A stretch of DNA of 64,000 nucleotides from Allotamlana fucoidanivorans (GCF_006265225.1 NZ_VDCS01000003.1:124001-188000); one strand, 5' to 3'; positions 20,084-29,324 are shown, counted from the first letter of the stretch. The notes: a model not told the origin generated them from the sequence alone. Numbers and translations: made by a program.

Positions 20084-20403
20084 GGCTTTGAAATTTGGTT
20101 GTTTGTAAAAAGGCTGGTCAATCCCATTTTCTTATTACTGAGGGTTTTGGGGAATACCCTTTTAAAATGTAATAAGCTAGGGTGTTTGGTGAGCTGTGTT
20201 AGGGCAAGAAATAGCCCACCATTAAAAAGAAATACCATAACAATAATCCATAAGCTAAATGAAAATATGATGAGTAATAAAGAGCCGATAACCGATGTCA
20301 TTTGTAAAGCGAACCATGAAATGGGTAAGCCCATAATCATGGCGCGCTTTCTGATATCTTTATAGATGTTGTAAGTTTTCAAAATCTTCTCATTCAAATT
20401 CAT
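20080..20403 (-). CDS. traF: Conjugative transposon protein TraF (DUF4133)
   Basis: The 107-residue protein has two closely spaced membrane helices (about 27-75) preceded by a short basic start with KTYNIYKDIRKRAMIMGLP. This fits TraF/DUF4133, a VirB3-like inner-membrane component that works next to the VirB4 ATPase. The downstream overlap with traG and the traE neighbour are the expected order. Confidence 0.85.
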   Translation of the reverse strand: MNLNEKILKTYNIYKDIRKRAMIMGLPISWFALQMTSVIGSLLLIIFSFSLWIIVMVFLFNGGLFLALTQLTKHPSLLHFKRVFPKTLSNKKMGLTSLFTNNQISKP

Positions 20404-20427
20404 AAATGTTCATTATGGTTGCCAAAT

Positions 20428-20440
20428 GTCGCTTAGCGAC
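20428..20440. repeat. Perfect hairpin directly after traE
   Basis: GTCGCTTAGCGAC forms a 5-bp stem with a 3-base loop and ends at the traE stop codon, between traE and traF. It has no T-run, so it is more likely an mRNA processing or stability element that could set the traE:traF ratio than a terminator. Eleven of its bases recur in the candidate oriT hairpin at 48370-48380. Confidence 0.5.
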
Positions 20441-20727
20441 TAGACAACGATTCCTATTAGGTAAGTGAAGATGCCCACTACGGCTCCAGCAATAAGCACA
20501 AAGACGAGCACTCGGGTAATGCCTTTTTTGAGGTCGGCATTCTCGCCGAAGAAATGTCCTGCATTAAATAAAAAGCCGATCAAAAAGATTACCCCTAGAA
20601 TAATAGGGAAAATGACTCTGATGGTATCAGATACATCATTTACGGAATCTTCAATACCTCCGATTTGTGCAAAAAGGGTTTTGCTAACTGTGAATAAAAA
20701 AACGGTAAAGATTAGTGATTTTTTCAT
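20440..20727 (-). CDS. traE: Conjugative transposon protein TraE (DUF4134, VirB2-like)
   Basis: The 95-residue protein has a signal peptide (ending LFAQ) and two hydrophobic helices (FPIILGVIFLIGFLFNAG and VLVFVLIAGAVVGIFTYLIG). This is the shape of VirB2-type pilins and of TraE/DUF4134. It is the first gene of the transfer operon, as in CTnDOT-like elements. A 256-base gap upstream presumably holds the operon promoter. Confidence 0.87.
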   Translation of the reverse strand: MKKSLIFTVFLFTVSKTLFAQIGGIEDSVNDVSDTIRVIFPIILGVIFLIGFLFNAGHFFGENADLKKGITRVLVFVLIAGAVVGIFTYLIGIVV

Positions 20728-20983
20728 CTGTTTTTAAGTTTAAATAGTTTGCGTTTTTGACTATTCAAAAGTTACTTAAAAACAAACCTTAAATCACGTA
20801 AACACTATCATTTACAGGAATAATTTTATTTGATGTGGATTGATTTTAATTGAAAATAAATGGAATCAAATCGTATGAGGGATTTTAGATTTCTAAATGA
20901 AATCAACTTACTTTTGAATATATTTTCTTACTTAAAAACGCTAGATTATTGCAATCGCCATGATTTTTTATCACATTTTTCAC

Positions 20984-21649
20984 TTAACGACGTTTGTCTT
21001 GACTATTTTTTTCGAAGGCTATCAAATTAAACAATTCACGCATCCTCGAACGCACCCGATTGCCGTAAAGTTGTTCCAGTTCTTGGGCATTCAAATTGGT
21101 GGTGGCATGAGTTTTAAGTTTGGTTTTAAGGAATAAATCATGACGTGATATGAGGATTTCTCCAAGAACATTACAGTCTTTACCATAATGCCTGCCCATT
21201 GGTTCTACACCCAAATCATCAAAACAAAAAAACTGGGTATTGCCATAATCTTCTATAGTTTTATACCCCAAGTAATTAAAACCAAAAACGATATTACGTG
21301 CTGGAATCATTTTGTAAGGCTTGCGGTGTGGTGTTAAGTAACGCATCAGTGTCATGAGGCTTGTTTTGCCACAGCCTACTGGACCAGATAGCAGAATGCC
21401 TTTTTGAGGATCTAAACCCAGTTTCTTGCACATGGTTTTATCTTGAATGGCATAATTACAAAGCTTGAACAGAATATCGCGATCTTCCTCATACAGTCTA
21501 AACCCATGACCGAACAGGGACTGCCCTTTGGCTTCCAAATAGACCAGCATTTTATCAAAATCATAGAGAATCTGTTGGCCTCTAAGCTCCCCCAATTCGT
21601 AATCGAGCTTACCTTCTGAAATGATATAGGGTTTGTTTTTAGTTTCCAT
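20984..21649 (-). CDS. DnaC-like AAA ATPase
   Basis: The 221-residue protein has a Walker A motif GPVGCGKTSLMTLM near residue 91, a Walker B-like FFCFDDLGVE near residue 142 and the arginine-rich sensor segment NRVRSRMRELFNLIAF near the C-terminus, as in DnaC/IstB-type helicase loaders. It probably loads a helicase at the element origin during replication or transfer. The start codon overlaps the stop of the preceding gene by one base. Such ATPases are regular parts of flavobacterial ICEs. Confidence 0.8.
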   Translation of the reverse strand: METKNKPYIISEGKLDYELGELRGQQILYDFDKMLVYLEAKGQSLFGHGFRLYEEDRDILFKLCNYAIQDKTMCKKLGLDPQKGILLSGPVGCGKTSLMTLMRYLTPHRKPYKMIPARNIVFGFNYLGYKTIEDYGNTQFFCFDDLGVEPMGRHYGKDCNVLGEILISRHDLFLKTKLKTHATTNLNAQELEQLYGNRVRSRMRELFNLIAFEKNSQDKRR

Positions 21650-22188
21650 TATAGCGGATCGTTGTAATTTTTATCAGTACTGGTCTTGAGGTTGTCCGTA
21701 TATGGGACACTGCGGTTCTGTTTTTTGCTGTTTGAAAAACCTTTAGTTTTTAAAATTTTAAAATTTTTCTGTTTGTTAATGTTTTTATTGTTTTCTATAG
21801 TTTGTATATGTTTTATTATAGGTACCACTGCTTGTCCACTGCTTGTCTCGATTTTGGTACGGCTTGGGTACAGTACTTGTCCAGAGCTTGTCCCAAAATC
21901 GAACATCTTAATTCGACTCCCTTTGAACGGATTATGCGAAGGCGTATACAAAATGTAGTTCCAATGACTGAGCTGTTTAATGCAGCGATGATAAGTTGAT
22001 TTTGAACCAATCTTGGAATAGACCATCACTTCTTCTCGATTGATGAAAAATGTGGGGTTAAAATAATTAGCATTCCACACCTGAAACAAGGCTATATACA
22101 GGCTAATGTGGGTCGGGTTTAACCGATTGTCCTTTGCAAACTGCTCAAACACCCCATTGAGGTGTTTGATGTAATTTATGGGCTCCAA
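21649..22188 (-). CDS. Winged-helix replication-initiator-like protein of ICEs
   Basis: The 179-residue protein has an N-terminal helix-rich region (NPTHISLYIALFQVWN) followed by a winged-helix-like segment (MVYSKIGSKSTYHRCIKQLSHWNYI), resembling primase/replication-initiator N-terminal domains. The C-terminal third is low-complexity and basic. The frame starts at a TTG codon at 22188, three bases after the upstream gene's stop, with no better ATG. It precedes the DnaC-like loader, so a role in element replication is likely but inferred. Confidence 0.6.
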   Translation of the reverse strand: MEPINYIKHLNGVFEQFAKDNRLNPTHISLYIALFQVWNANYFNPTFFINREEVMVYSKIGSKSTYHRCIKQLSHWNYILYTPSHNPFKGSRIKMFDFGTSSGQVLYPSRTKIETSSGQAVVPIIKHIQTIENNKNINKQKNFKILKTKGFSNSKKQNRSVPYTDNLKTSTDKNYNDPL

Positions 22189-22191
22189 AGC

Positions 22192-22638
22192 TTAAAACTT
22201 ATTATGAATTTTGTTTTGCTCCAATACTTTTAGAATGTCTTGGTAATCGTAGTACAACACGCCTCCTACTTTTGAATAGGGCAAGGTGCCATTTATTCTT
22301 AAGTTTTGCAAAGTTCCTGGAGAAATACTTAACAAAGCCCTAACTTCTGGGGATTTTAACCACTTTTTATGCACTTGCCCTTGCGTAGTTTCTAAGAGCT
22401 GCTTGATGTCGTCCAATAATTCTAATTTGAAATCTCGTAAATCTTCCGAGGTAATAATTGTTGCTGCCATAGGAATTGTTTTAAAAACAAAGCCGCCAAG
22501 GTTCATTTCTTTTATGACGACTTTGCTATGATTTGACTTTCGTATGACAAAATTGAAACGACTTTTTAAGTATTCTTCTATAGGCATTCCCAAGGTGGGT
22601 GTTTTTTTTCTGCCCAATTTTTGGGGTGTTTTGGACAC
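22192..22638 (-). CDS. Helix-turn-helix (excisionase/MerR-like) protein
   Basis: The C-terminal 60 residues (WLKSPEVRALLSISPGTLQN and the wing SKVGGVLYYDYQDILKVLEQ) form the HTH_17/excisionase-type fold common in Bacteroidetes mobile elements. It may act in excision or in regulating the tra block. An internal ATG at 22470 gives a 92-residue protein of the usual family length starting MAATIITSEDLRDFK; the longer frame adds 56 residues with basic character. The shorter start is at least as likely. Confidence 0.75.
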   Translation of the reverse strand: MSKTPQKLGRKKTPTLGMPIEEYLKSRFNFVIRKSNHSKVVIKEMNLGGFVFKTIPMAATIITSEDLRDFKLELLDDIKQLLETTQGQVHKKWLKSPEVRALLSISPGTLQNLRINGTLPYSKVGGVLYYDYQDILKVLEQNKIHNKF

Positions 22639-22738
22639 TTTTGAAGAGTGGGTTCACTTTTTTTTAGTCAAAAATACTTGCCTTTAGAGGTTGCCACATG
22701 GAGATACTCATTTTCCCAAGGTGGGTGCGTATTGGGAA

Positions 22739-23578
22739 TTATTCATCTGATGCATCACAGCGTTGGTTCAAACCATCGACCAAACGGTCTAAAAACTTGG
22801 TTCGGCTGTGTTTTCGGGCGCGTATCTCTATAAATGTGTGGTAATAATTACCTAAATCCATATTAAATAGGGTTTCAAAAACAACTGCAATTTCTTTGAT
22901 GTCGGCGGTACCGCTGTTTATGCTACCACTGGCATGCAGGGCATAAATAAGTTCGATGAGATCGGTTTTGCTTCCGGTCCAAAATAATTTTGATACGTGC
23001 TTCATGTGAGAGGTTTTAGCGTTATCTGTATCGTTTTCTAATTTTTCAATTTCTTGTTGTAAATAGACAATAAGCATGTCAAAGGCCATGATGGTAGCTA
23101 CCGTATGATCTTGACAGGTTGAGAATGCATCATCTGTAAAATAATGATAAGAGGCCGTGGGAAAGCGTAAATCTGATTGTCCTCTTAAAAAATACTGAGT
23201 ATCCAGAGTAGTGGCACCTCGCCGATAATAATGATAGAACTCTAAATTATCATTAAAATACAGCTGAAGTTTATTAATATGTGCGTTTAAATATTTTACC
23301 TGAAACTTTGTACTACTTCTTGGCCGTTTGCATTCTATATGGTGTAGCTTTACATAATAGATTAGCTTACTCATGATTTGAGGCTTGACATGTTTGAAAA
23401 AATGAATTTCATCCTGCTGACTTTCAAAACCAGATGCTATGACGGCTTGACGTAAGGTTTTGATATACTTTTCACAATGGGATATACCCGTTTCTGCGAT
23501 AAATAGAATATCGGTTTGTGTTTTATCTATAGCGTCTAGTTGGGTTTCAAATGCCGTTAATACTGATTGAAAATTCAT
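22739..23578 (-). CDS. rteC: RteC family regulator
   Basis: The 279-residue protein starting MNFQSVLTAFETQLD matches RteC, a transcription regulator that promotes excision of CTnDOT-type elements. Visible family features are the all-helical N-terminal region with FFKHVKPQIMSKLIYYVKLHHIE, the YYRRGATTLDTQYFLRG segment and the C-terminal winged-helix part with LIYALHASGSIN. A TTG start 18 bases upstream is possible, but the ATG at 23578 is preferred. It sits next to the oxoamine synthase gene on the same strand, separated by 33 bases. Confidence 0.87.
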   Translation of the reverse strand: MNFQSVLTAFETQLDAIDKTQTDILFIAETGISHCEKYIKTLRQAVIASGFESQQDEIHFFKHVKPQIMSKLIYYVKLHHIECKRPRSSTKFQVKYLNAHINKLQLYFNDNLEFYHYYRRGATTLDTQYFLRGQSDLRFPTASYHYFTDDAFSTCQDHTVATIMAFDMLIVYLQQEIEKLENDTDNAKTSHMKHVSKLFWTGSKTDLIELIYALHASGSINSGTADIKEIAVVFETLFNMDLGNYYHTFIEIRARKHSRTKFLDRLVDGLNQRCDASDE

Positions 23579-23611
23579 GGCTATAAAATCCCTCAATTTT
23601 ATAAGCTTGAT

Positions 23612-26014
23612 TTATTCCAAAATTCCAATAAGTTCCAGTGTATAGTTATCTGCTGTTTGTAAATAGGCAAACTTTTCTTCAACCACAGCTCCTAATTTTC
23701 GTTTTTCAAAGGCGGCTGTCATTCCAAAATCAATTTTCGGTATTTGTAATGCAATAGCGCGATTAATAGTTTGATACAACAATTGTCGGTACACATGGTA
23801 TTCTAACACATAGTTGTAATCTAAACCTACAAAAGCTGGAACATACACGGTGTTGTTATTGTTGTAACACAGCATCACACCAATAATCTTTAACGGGTTT
23901 TCTCTTAAACGGATGGTTATAAACTCCCAATTGGGGTGTTCAGACATGCTCGCAAACAACTTCTGCGGAAAAGTAAATGTATTAAGTCCCAAATTGTTTT
24001 TATGAACGTTATGATACAACTGCGCTATTTGATGTAACTGGGAGGTGTCAGCCTGTTGTAAAACTTCTATATGCAAATTATCTTCATGGGCTAAAATCTC
24101 CTTTCTGATATGCCGTCTGTTTCTGGACGAAAGCTGCTGCACGAAGGTCTCCATAGTTATGCCTTCTTTCAAATCCACATGGCAAGCATTGGGCATTTTT
24201 ACCCGAACAAACCCCTGACCTTGAAAATAATCATGCCATGGGGTATCTGCATCAAAGTCACGAAGCACCACCATTTTCGCTTGAAGCTCTTGCTCTAAGG
24301 TTTCAGTCGTTTTTATCAATTGCCCCAAAGCTTCTTGTTTTAAATGATGCTGCTCATTAAGGTACCAATGCTCGCCTTCAGTAAATAAGGATCCCATGCT
24401 CAACACCCGAGATGTTAAATGATAGGGCATGGTTTCTCTTTGGTTTTCGATTTGCTTCGATGCACTTTCCTTGGCAAGCATATCATCTTTCCATAATCCC
24501 AGCGTAAGAAATGTGAGTAATATGGGCTGCCCTTTAGCATCACAAATTTGAATATACTTGAATGTCCAATTGTGTTCGGGTTTACGGTTTCCACTAAAAA
24601 CACTTTCTAAAAATTGTAAGCCTTCCCAATCATAAACACCTCTTTTACCAACGGTTGTATTCCAAAGCTGTTTATCAAGCTGCTCAATCCTGCTATAAAT
24701 CTTTACCTGCAGTTCGGTGGGTACTTTGATTTTGTCCTGTTTTTCCGTTTTAGGCTCCATCTTGAAGGCTTTACAAACCCGCTCTAAATTGGTGTGGGTG
24801 TCTTCTAAAGCTTTGGGAAAATGGTATACCATAGCTTCCTCCAAACTTTCAATTTCAGGTTTTTCATTATGTCGTGATATGGTAAGACGCACTCCTGTAT
24901 TCTTCACAGGTACTGCTGGAAATATGCCCAAATTCACAAAAAACCCTTCTTTCATTAATCGGCTCACAAAATTATAACCTGTTTTGGGCATGACTGTTCC
25001 AATAAAAAATACAGGAGAGTGATTTTGGTCGATAAGTGGCAAATTGGTATTTTGCAATAGGATATTGAAATACATAACCCGTTCGTTCAAATCGTTTTGC
25101 AATTCATATATCTCTTCACTCAGATGGATATCTGCTGATGCTATGGCTGCAGCTACTGAGGCGGGTTCAAGCTGGGCAGAAAAGGTCAGCGGCCCGCCAA
25201 AAGTCTTTATTTCGTGATACATTTTTTCATTTGAACAGGCTAATACGGCACCGCTAGCTCCAAAGGTTTTGCTTAAGGTTCCAAATACCAACATATGCTC
25301 TGAGAGTTCGCCCAATTCCCCAAGCGCATAGCCCGTGCCGTTCTTTCCAGTCCAACTCATACCATGCACATCATCGATATACAAATGCAGTTGCGGGTAT
25401 TTAAGACAGAGGGCTTTTAAATCTTTTAAGGGTGCAAAATCGCCATACATGGAATAAATGCCATCGGCCATATACCATATGCGTTTATGCTTATCGGATA
25501 AACGTTTGATTTTATCTTCGAGCATGTTTAAATTATTGTGCCGAATCATATCAATGGGTACACTGCGGTTCTTTAATACCTTGGCGGCACTCTGTACACT
25601 CCAATGTACTTGATGGTCTAAAATAATAGCATCTTGATCACTTACCGCATTGGGGATAACACCCATATGTCCTAAGGTGCTGTTCTTGGTAATAATAATT
25701 GGATTTTGATACATTTCGGTTAGCTTAGCTTCTAACTCAGCATACAAGGGGTTGGAAATATAGGATTTCGATAAGGGAAATTGGGTGCCATATTTTCGGA
25801 TGGCCTCAATAGCTGCTTCCTTTAAACGCTGGTCTTGTTCCAAACCCAAGTAGCCAGTTGTTCCAAAATGAAATAGGTTTTGACCCCCAACACCTATCGT
25901 TCTTCCTGAGAAATCTTCGCCTTCAGCATAAAGGTGCATGATACCCTGCTGTTTTGCGTCTGTAAATACCTCGTTTACGGTATCTAAAAAATTGTTGTGT
26001 GTGATTTTTGCCAT
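23612..26014 (-). CDS. Alpha-oxoamine synthase / GNAT acyltransferase fusion (PLP enzyme)
   Basis: Residues about 1-400 are a PLP-dependent alpha-oxoamine synthase like BioF, serine palmitoyltransferase or CqsA. Evidence is LYIDDVHGMSW near 214 and the PLP-binding lysine in GTLSKTFGASGAV near 248. Residues about 560-800 look like a GNAT/FemAB-type acyltransferase (RNRRHIRKEILAHE, IDFGMTAAFEKRKLG). The enzyme should condense an acyl thioester with an amino acid to an aminoketone and then modify it. It is isolated from biotin genes, sits beside rteC and is divergent from a STAS-like and a PAS-AraC gene, so a lipid or signal product is more likely than biotin. The product is unknown. Confidence 0.82.
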   Translation of the reverse strand: MAKITHNNFLDTVNEVFTDAKQQGIMHLYAEGEDFSGRTIGVGGQNLFHFGTTGYLGLEQDQRLKEAAIEAIRKYGTQFPLSKSYISNPLYAELEAKLTEMYQNPIIITKNSTLGHMGVIPNAVSDQDAIILDHQVHWSVQSAAKVLKNRSVPIDMIRHNNLNMLEDKIKRLSDKHKRIWYMADGIYSMYGDFAPLKDLKALCLKYPQLHLYIDDVHGMSWTGKNGTGYALGELGELSEHMLVFGTLSKTFGASGAVLACSNEKMYHEIKTFGGPLTFSAQLEPASVAAAIASADIHLSEEIYELQNDLNERVMYFNILLQNTNLPLIDQNHSPVFFIGTVMPKTGYNFVSRLMKEGFFVNLGIFPAVPVKNTGVRLTISRHNEKPEIESLEEAMVYHFPKALEDTHTNLERVCKAFKMEPKTEKQDKIKVPTELQVKIYSRIEQLDKQLWNTTVGKRGVYDWEGLQFLESVFSGNRKPEHNWTFKYIQICDAKGQPILLTFLTLGLWKDDMLAKESASKQIENQRETMPYHLTSRVLSMGSLFTEGEHWYLNEQHHLKQEALGQLIKTTETLEQELQAKMVVLRDFDADTPWHDYFQGQGFVRVKMPNACHVDLKEGITMETFVQQLSSRNRRHIRKEILAHEDNLHIEVLQQADTSQLHQIAQLYHNVHKNNLGLNTFTFPQKLFASMSEHPNWEFITIRLRENPLKIIGVMLCYNNNNTVYVPAFVGLDYNYVLEYHVYRQLLYQTINRAIALQIPKIDFGMTAAFEKRKLGAVVEEKFAYLQTADNYTLELIGILE

Positions 26015-26211
26015 AATTTTACGTTTTATGTCATAAAATTTAGGGCGGTTTGTAGGTATTTAATAAATCTAGAGTTCAAAAATCCCTTAGGGTAAAATTA
26101 TTATCCTTTCTAGTCAATAATTTTACTGAATTTACTAGGCTAATCGATGTATGGTCATAAGTTTTGTTGATTATTTTGTAAGTTTAGAAAGAATTACCAG
26201 TTTTCCATATC

Positions 26212-26598
26212 ATGAGGAATTATTTTGAGAATGACTATACCTCGTATAGGTTTCATGATGACATATTACACATTACTTATCATCACGGTGTTCATATTGA
26301 TTATAACGCCGCGGTGGGTATTGTAAAAGATCGATTGTCTCTGCATCAAGGACAAACCTTTCCCATACTCTGTGATATTCGAGGCATCAAAACCATAACT
26401 AAAAAAGCTAGAGCTTATCTCGCTGTTGAAGGCTCTACCTTAATTAAAGCCGTAGCCGTTATTGTTGAACCACCAGTTTCTGAAATGCTATCGGAGTTTT
26501 ATATCCGAACAAGCAAACCACCCATACCTACCAAAACCTTTACGAATACTGAAGAAGCCTTGCTTTTTCTAAAGTCTTACCAAAATTCGCCTTTATAA
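26212..26598 (+). CDS. STAS/SpoIIAA-like DUF7793 protein
   Basis: This 128-residue protein has the alternating beta-alpha pattern of SpoIIAA/STAS-like domains, including the strand LHITYHHGVHIDYNAA and TFPILCDIRGIKTITKKARAYL. No membrane or signal segment is seen. Such proteins are thought to bind ligands or partners in regulation. It is 19 bases upstream of the PAS-AraC gene and divergent from the oxoamine synthase gene, which suggests the three form one regulatory-biosynthetic unit. Biochemical role unknown. Confidence 0.65.
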   Translation: MRNYFENDYTSYRFHDDILHITYHHGVHIDYNAAVGIVKDRLSLHQGQTFPILCDIRGIKTITKKARAYLAVEGSTLIKAVAVIVEPPVSEMLSEFYIRTSKPPIPTKTFTNTEEALLFLKSYQNSPL

Positions 26599-26617
26599 TA
26601 CTAATCGCACATATACT

Positions 26618-27586
26618 ATGGGTTTAAGTAAAAAACAACGGATAAAACAAATCAATAAGATGCTTTTAGAAATGGCTACAGGTAATTTTTTTTACCGTTT
26701 GGAACGTTCTACTAAGAATGATCATCTAGAAGCTATTAGTATTTCTCTTAATATGCTGGCAGAAGAATTGCAGGAAGCCCTGACCCATGATGGCTATGTT
26801 AATACTAATGACCCCATGGTAGATATTGTGCAAATGAGTTTTATTTTGGATCAAAACCAAAACATTCAATTTGCGAATCAACAATCTTGTCAAATTCTGT
26901 CTGTGCTGCATGCCGACCTTATTGGTCAGCAACTAAAAGCTTTTTTAACTGATGACTCCTGGGCACAATGGCAAAAATTCTACAATAAAAATAAACTTAA
27001 AACAATCTATGATTTTTGTATCAAACTGCATTTTAAATCTAAAGAAGGACTCATAATATCTAAACCCTGCTATGTTACCAGCTTTAATGATAGTCAGCAA
27101 AACAAACAACAAACCCTTCTTACGGCAATCCATCATACTAGAAATCATACCTCCTCGGCACTTTCAGCTCCGTCCACATCTTCTAGTAAAAGTCCTTTAA
27201 AAACAGATACTACTTCCGCTGAAAAATCTAAAATACGTTTAAGTTTTGATGATATCCGTAAGATTAGAGCAGCGCATGATATGATAACTAATAACCTCGA
27301 TAAGGACTTTCCATCCCTTCGGGATTTTGCTCTTCAAATCGGCACCAATGAATTCAAACTGAAATATGGTTTCCGTGAGCTTTATGGAACTTCAGTATAT
27401 AGATTCTTGGCCCAAGAACGCTTAAGAAAATCCAAAATGCTCATTCAGCACACCAACCAATCTCTGAAAACCATAGCCCAACTTACGGGCTATAAAAGTA
27501 GTTCCCATTTCTCACGTGCCTTTAAAAAGCATTTTGGTTGCGCTCCAAGCCAACTCAGAACCCTTTCAAAACAAAACACAGACTAG
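26618..27586 (+). CDS. PAS-domain AraC family transcription regulator
   Basis: The 322-residue protein has a HAMP-like helical start, a PAS domain (about 65-160, with DQNQNIQFANQQSCQIL), a serine/threonine-rich linker, and a C-terminal AraC-type double helix-turn-helix (SLRDFALQIGTNEFKLKYGFRELYG and TIAQLTGYKSSSHFSRAFKKHFG). The PAS domain may sense a small molecule, for example the product of the divergent oxoamine synthase. It is in one unit with the STAS-like gene. Confidence 0.85.
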   Translation: MGLSKKQRIKQINKMLLEMATGNFFYRLERSTKNDHLEAISISLNMLAEELQEALTHDGYVNTNDPMVDIVQMSFILDQNQNIQFANQQSCQILSVLHADLIGQQLKAFLTDDSWAQWQKFYNKNKLKTIYDFCIKLHFKSKEGLIISKPCYVTSFNDSQQNKQQTLLTAIHHTRNHTSSALSAPSTSSSKSPLKTDTTSAEKSKIRLSFDDIRKIRAAHDMITNNLDKDFPSLRDFALQIGTNEFKLKYGFRELYGTSVYRFLAQERLRKSKMLIQHTNQSLKTIAQLTGYKSSSHFSRAFKKHFGCAPSQLRTLSKQNTD

Positions 27587-27686
27587 TCTACCTTACACCC
27601 AAAACACATTAAATCCTTAACAGTCAAAAACTTATCCCTTAAAATTAAATTTTACTTTGGAACTTTACCATATCAAATCAAACGAT

Positions 27687-28145
27687 ATGAAATGGCTTCA
27701 AAAACATGCAAATTTTATTATAGAATGTATTAGTGTGCTATACATCTTGCTATTTGTATATGCAGCAGTTAGCAAATTACTAGATTTTCAGAAGTTTAAA
27801 ATTCAAGTTGGACAATCGCCCATTCTAACAGCACTTGGTCATTGGATTGCCATTCTTGTTCCTATCTTGGAAATCCTCATAGCCACCGGTTTAATGTTTC
27901 CTGGGCTCAGACTTAAGTCCTTATACGCCTCCTTATTCCTGATGACTATTTTTACTACCTACATCATTTTCATACTTAATTTCAGTCCATATATACCCTG
28001 TTCCTGTGGTGGAATTTTAGATGATATGGGTTGGAACGCCCACCTAGTTTTCAATCTCGGCTTTGTGCTCTTGGCCATTTTAGGAATATTGCTTTTGGAA
28101 CACAAAAAAGTTAAACCGTCTTTTAAAACTTCAACTGTATCATGA
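27687..28145 (+). CDS. MauE/DoxX-type redox-associated membrane protein
   Basis: A 152-residue integral membrane protein with four hydrophobic helices (CISVLYILLFVYAAVSKLL, ILVPILEILIATGLMF, SLFLMTIFTTYIIFILN, NLGFVLLAILGILLLE). The cysteine pair CSCGG lies between helices 3 and 4 at about residue 111. This arrangement matches MauE/DoxX relatives linked to disulfide chemistry. The ATG at 27687 (MKWLQKH) is preferred over an upstream TTG. Its stop overlaps the next start by four bases. With the small cysteine peptide and TlpA-like protein nearby it may oxidise secreted cysteines (inference). Confidence 0.8.
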   Translation: MKWLQKHANFIIECISVLYILLFVYAAVSKLLDFQKFKIQVGQSPILTALGHWIAILVPILEILIATGLMFPGLRLKSLYASLFLMTIFTTYIIFILNFSPYIPCSCGGILDDMGWNAHLVFNLGFVLLAILGILLLEHKKVKPSFKTSTVS

Positions 28146-29245
28146 AGTCTAGTCTAATTAAAATACTGGTCTGTCTTTTTACGGGAGTTTTAACCGTAAG
28201 TATCCTTTATGGTCTTTCTGATACCCTCACACATAAACGAAATAGTTTTTATAGGTATTTCACAACACATCCTGTTTCATATAATAAGTCTATTGATCTA
28301 AAATACAATTCTTACTATTTTGCTGGAACATCAAATGATTATGTTTACCTGAGCAACCTTACAGCGCCTTTACATCTGTTGAAAATAAACCTAGCGACTA
28401 TTGATACCAACCATTACACAATTAAAATTGATGATAAAAACCCTTTAAAATTTAGCAACAGTACTCGTGTCAGTATTTTTAACCCCCATTTCTTTATTAC
28501 CGATGGTATTGAACCTAGAATACTAAGGGGAACTATAGGAGAATGGTCTGCAAAACGAATAATGTATGACAGCATGTACTTTAATGATGCTAAACCTATC
28601 GGTTCGAAATCATTTGTGCTTCGCAGCATTAGTTCAAAAACAAATGAAAACATTTTAGGAAAAGAATCTAACACAAAACCCCATGTTATTTTAAATGATC
28701 AATTATTAAAAAAACAAGTTGATGGCATTTTCTGTACTGATGGCATACTTCGTTACAATAAAAATCTTTCTAAAATCATATACCTCTACCATTACAGAAA
28801 TGAATATCTGGTAATAGACACTACCCTAACGCTTCTGAATAAAGGGCATACCATAGATACAAACACCGTAGCTAAAATTAAAGTGGCTTCTATTACATCC
28901 AATCAAACAAAAACGATTAGTGAACCTCCAATTGTTGTTAATAAAAACGCTGACGCGTATAACAACTATTTATTTGTTCATTCTGGGCTTATGTCAAAAA
29001 ATGAAAGTAAAAAAACATTTCAGGAAACCTCTGTTATTGATATTTACAATATCCTGAGTAATACCTATGAATTCAGCATCTATATCTACCCATATAAAAA
29101 ACAAAAACTTAAGCGGTTTATTGTAACTAACAAGTACCTATTAGGTATACATAATCAATATTTGGTCGTTTATGACCTCAATCCCAAATGGTTTAAAGAT
29201 TTAAATACAAAACCCAAAGAAAATAAAGACATTTTATCGCGATAG
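28142..29245 (+). CDS. Membrane-anchored hypothetical protein, possible beta-propeller
   Basis: The 367-residue protein has one N-terminal hydrophobic segment (about 6-26), then a beta-rich body with repeated short strands (YYFAGTSNDYVYLSNL, RVSIFNPHFFITDG, ILRYNKNLSKIIYLYHYRNEYLVID, NNYLFVHSGLM). The pattern is compatible with an NHL/six-bladed propeller facing the periplasm, but I do not recognise a specific family. It is co-translated with the MauE/DoxX protein (4-base overlap) and precedes the small DUF6520-type peptide, so it probably belongs to the same module. Function unknown. Confidence 0.6.
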   Translation: MKSSLIKILVCLFTGVLTVSILYGLSDTLTHKRNSFYRYFTTHPVSYNKSIDLKYNSYYFAGTSNDYVYLSNLTAPLHLLKINLATIDTNHYTIKIDDKNPLKFSNSTRVSIFNPHFFITDGIEPRILRGTIGEWSAKRIMYDSMYFNDAKPIGSKSFVLRSISSKTNENILGKESNTKPHVILNDQLLKKQVDGIFCTDGILRYNKNLSKIIYLYHYRNEYLVIDTTLTLLNKGHTIDTNTVAKIKVASITSNQTKTISEPPIVVNKNADAYNNYLFVHSGLMSKNESKKTFQETSVIDIYNILSNTYEFSIYIYPYKKQKLKRFIVTNKYLLGIHNQYLVVYDLNPKWFKDLNTKPKENKDILSR

Positions 29246-29324
29246 AATCAGGATATCACGACATAAACACCTGTATAAAAAAGTTAGTGTCATTAAATCA
29301 ATGTATAATTTAAAAATTAAAATC

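Noticed and set aside
22192-22470. A separate small gene in the N-terminal extension of the HTH protein
   Set aside because: The extension is in frame with the HTH domain and lacks its own stop; it is treated as an uncertain start only.
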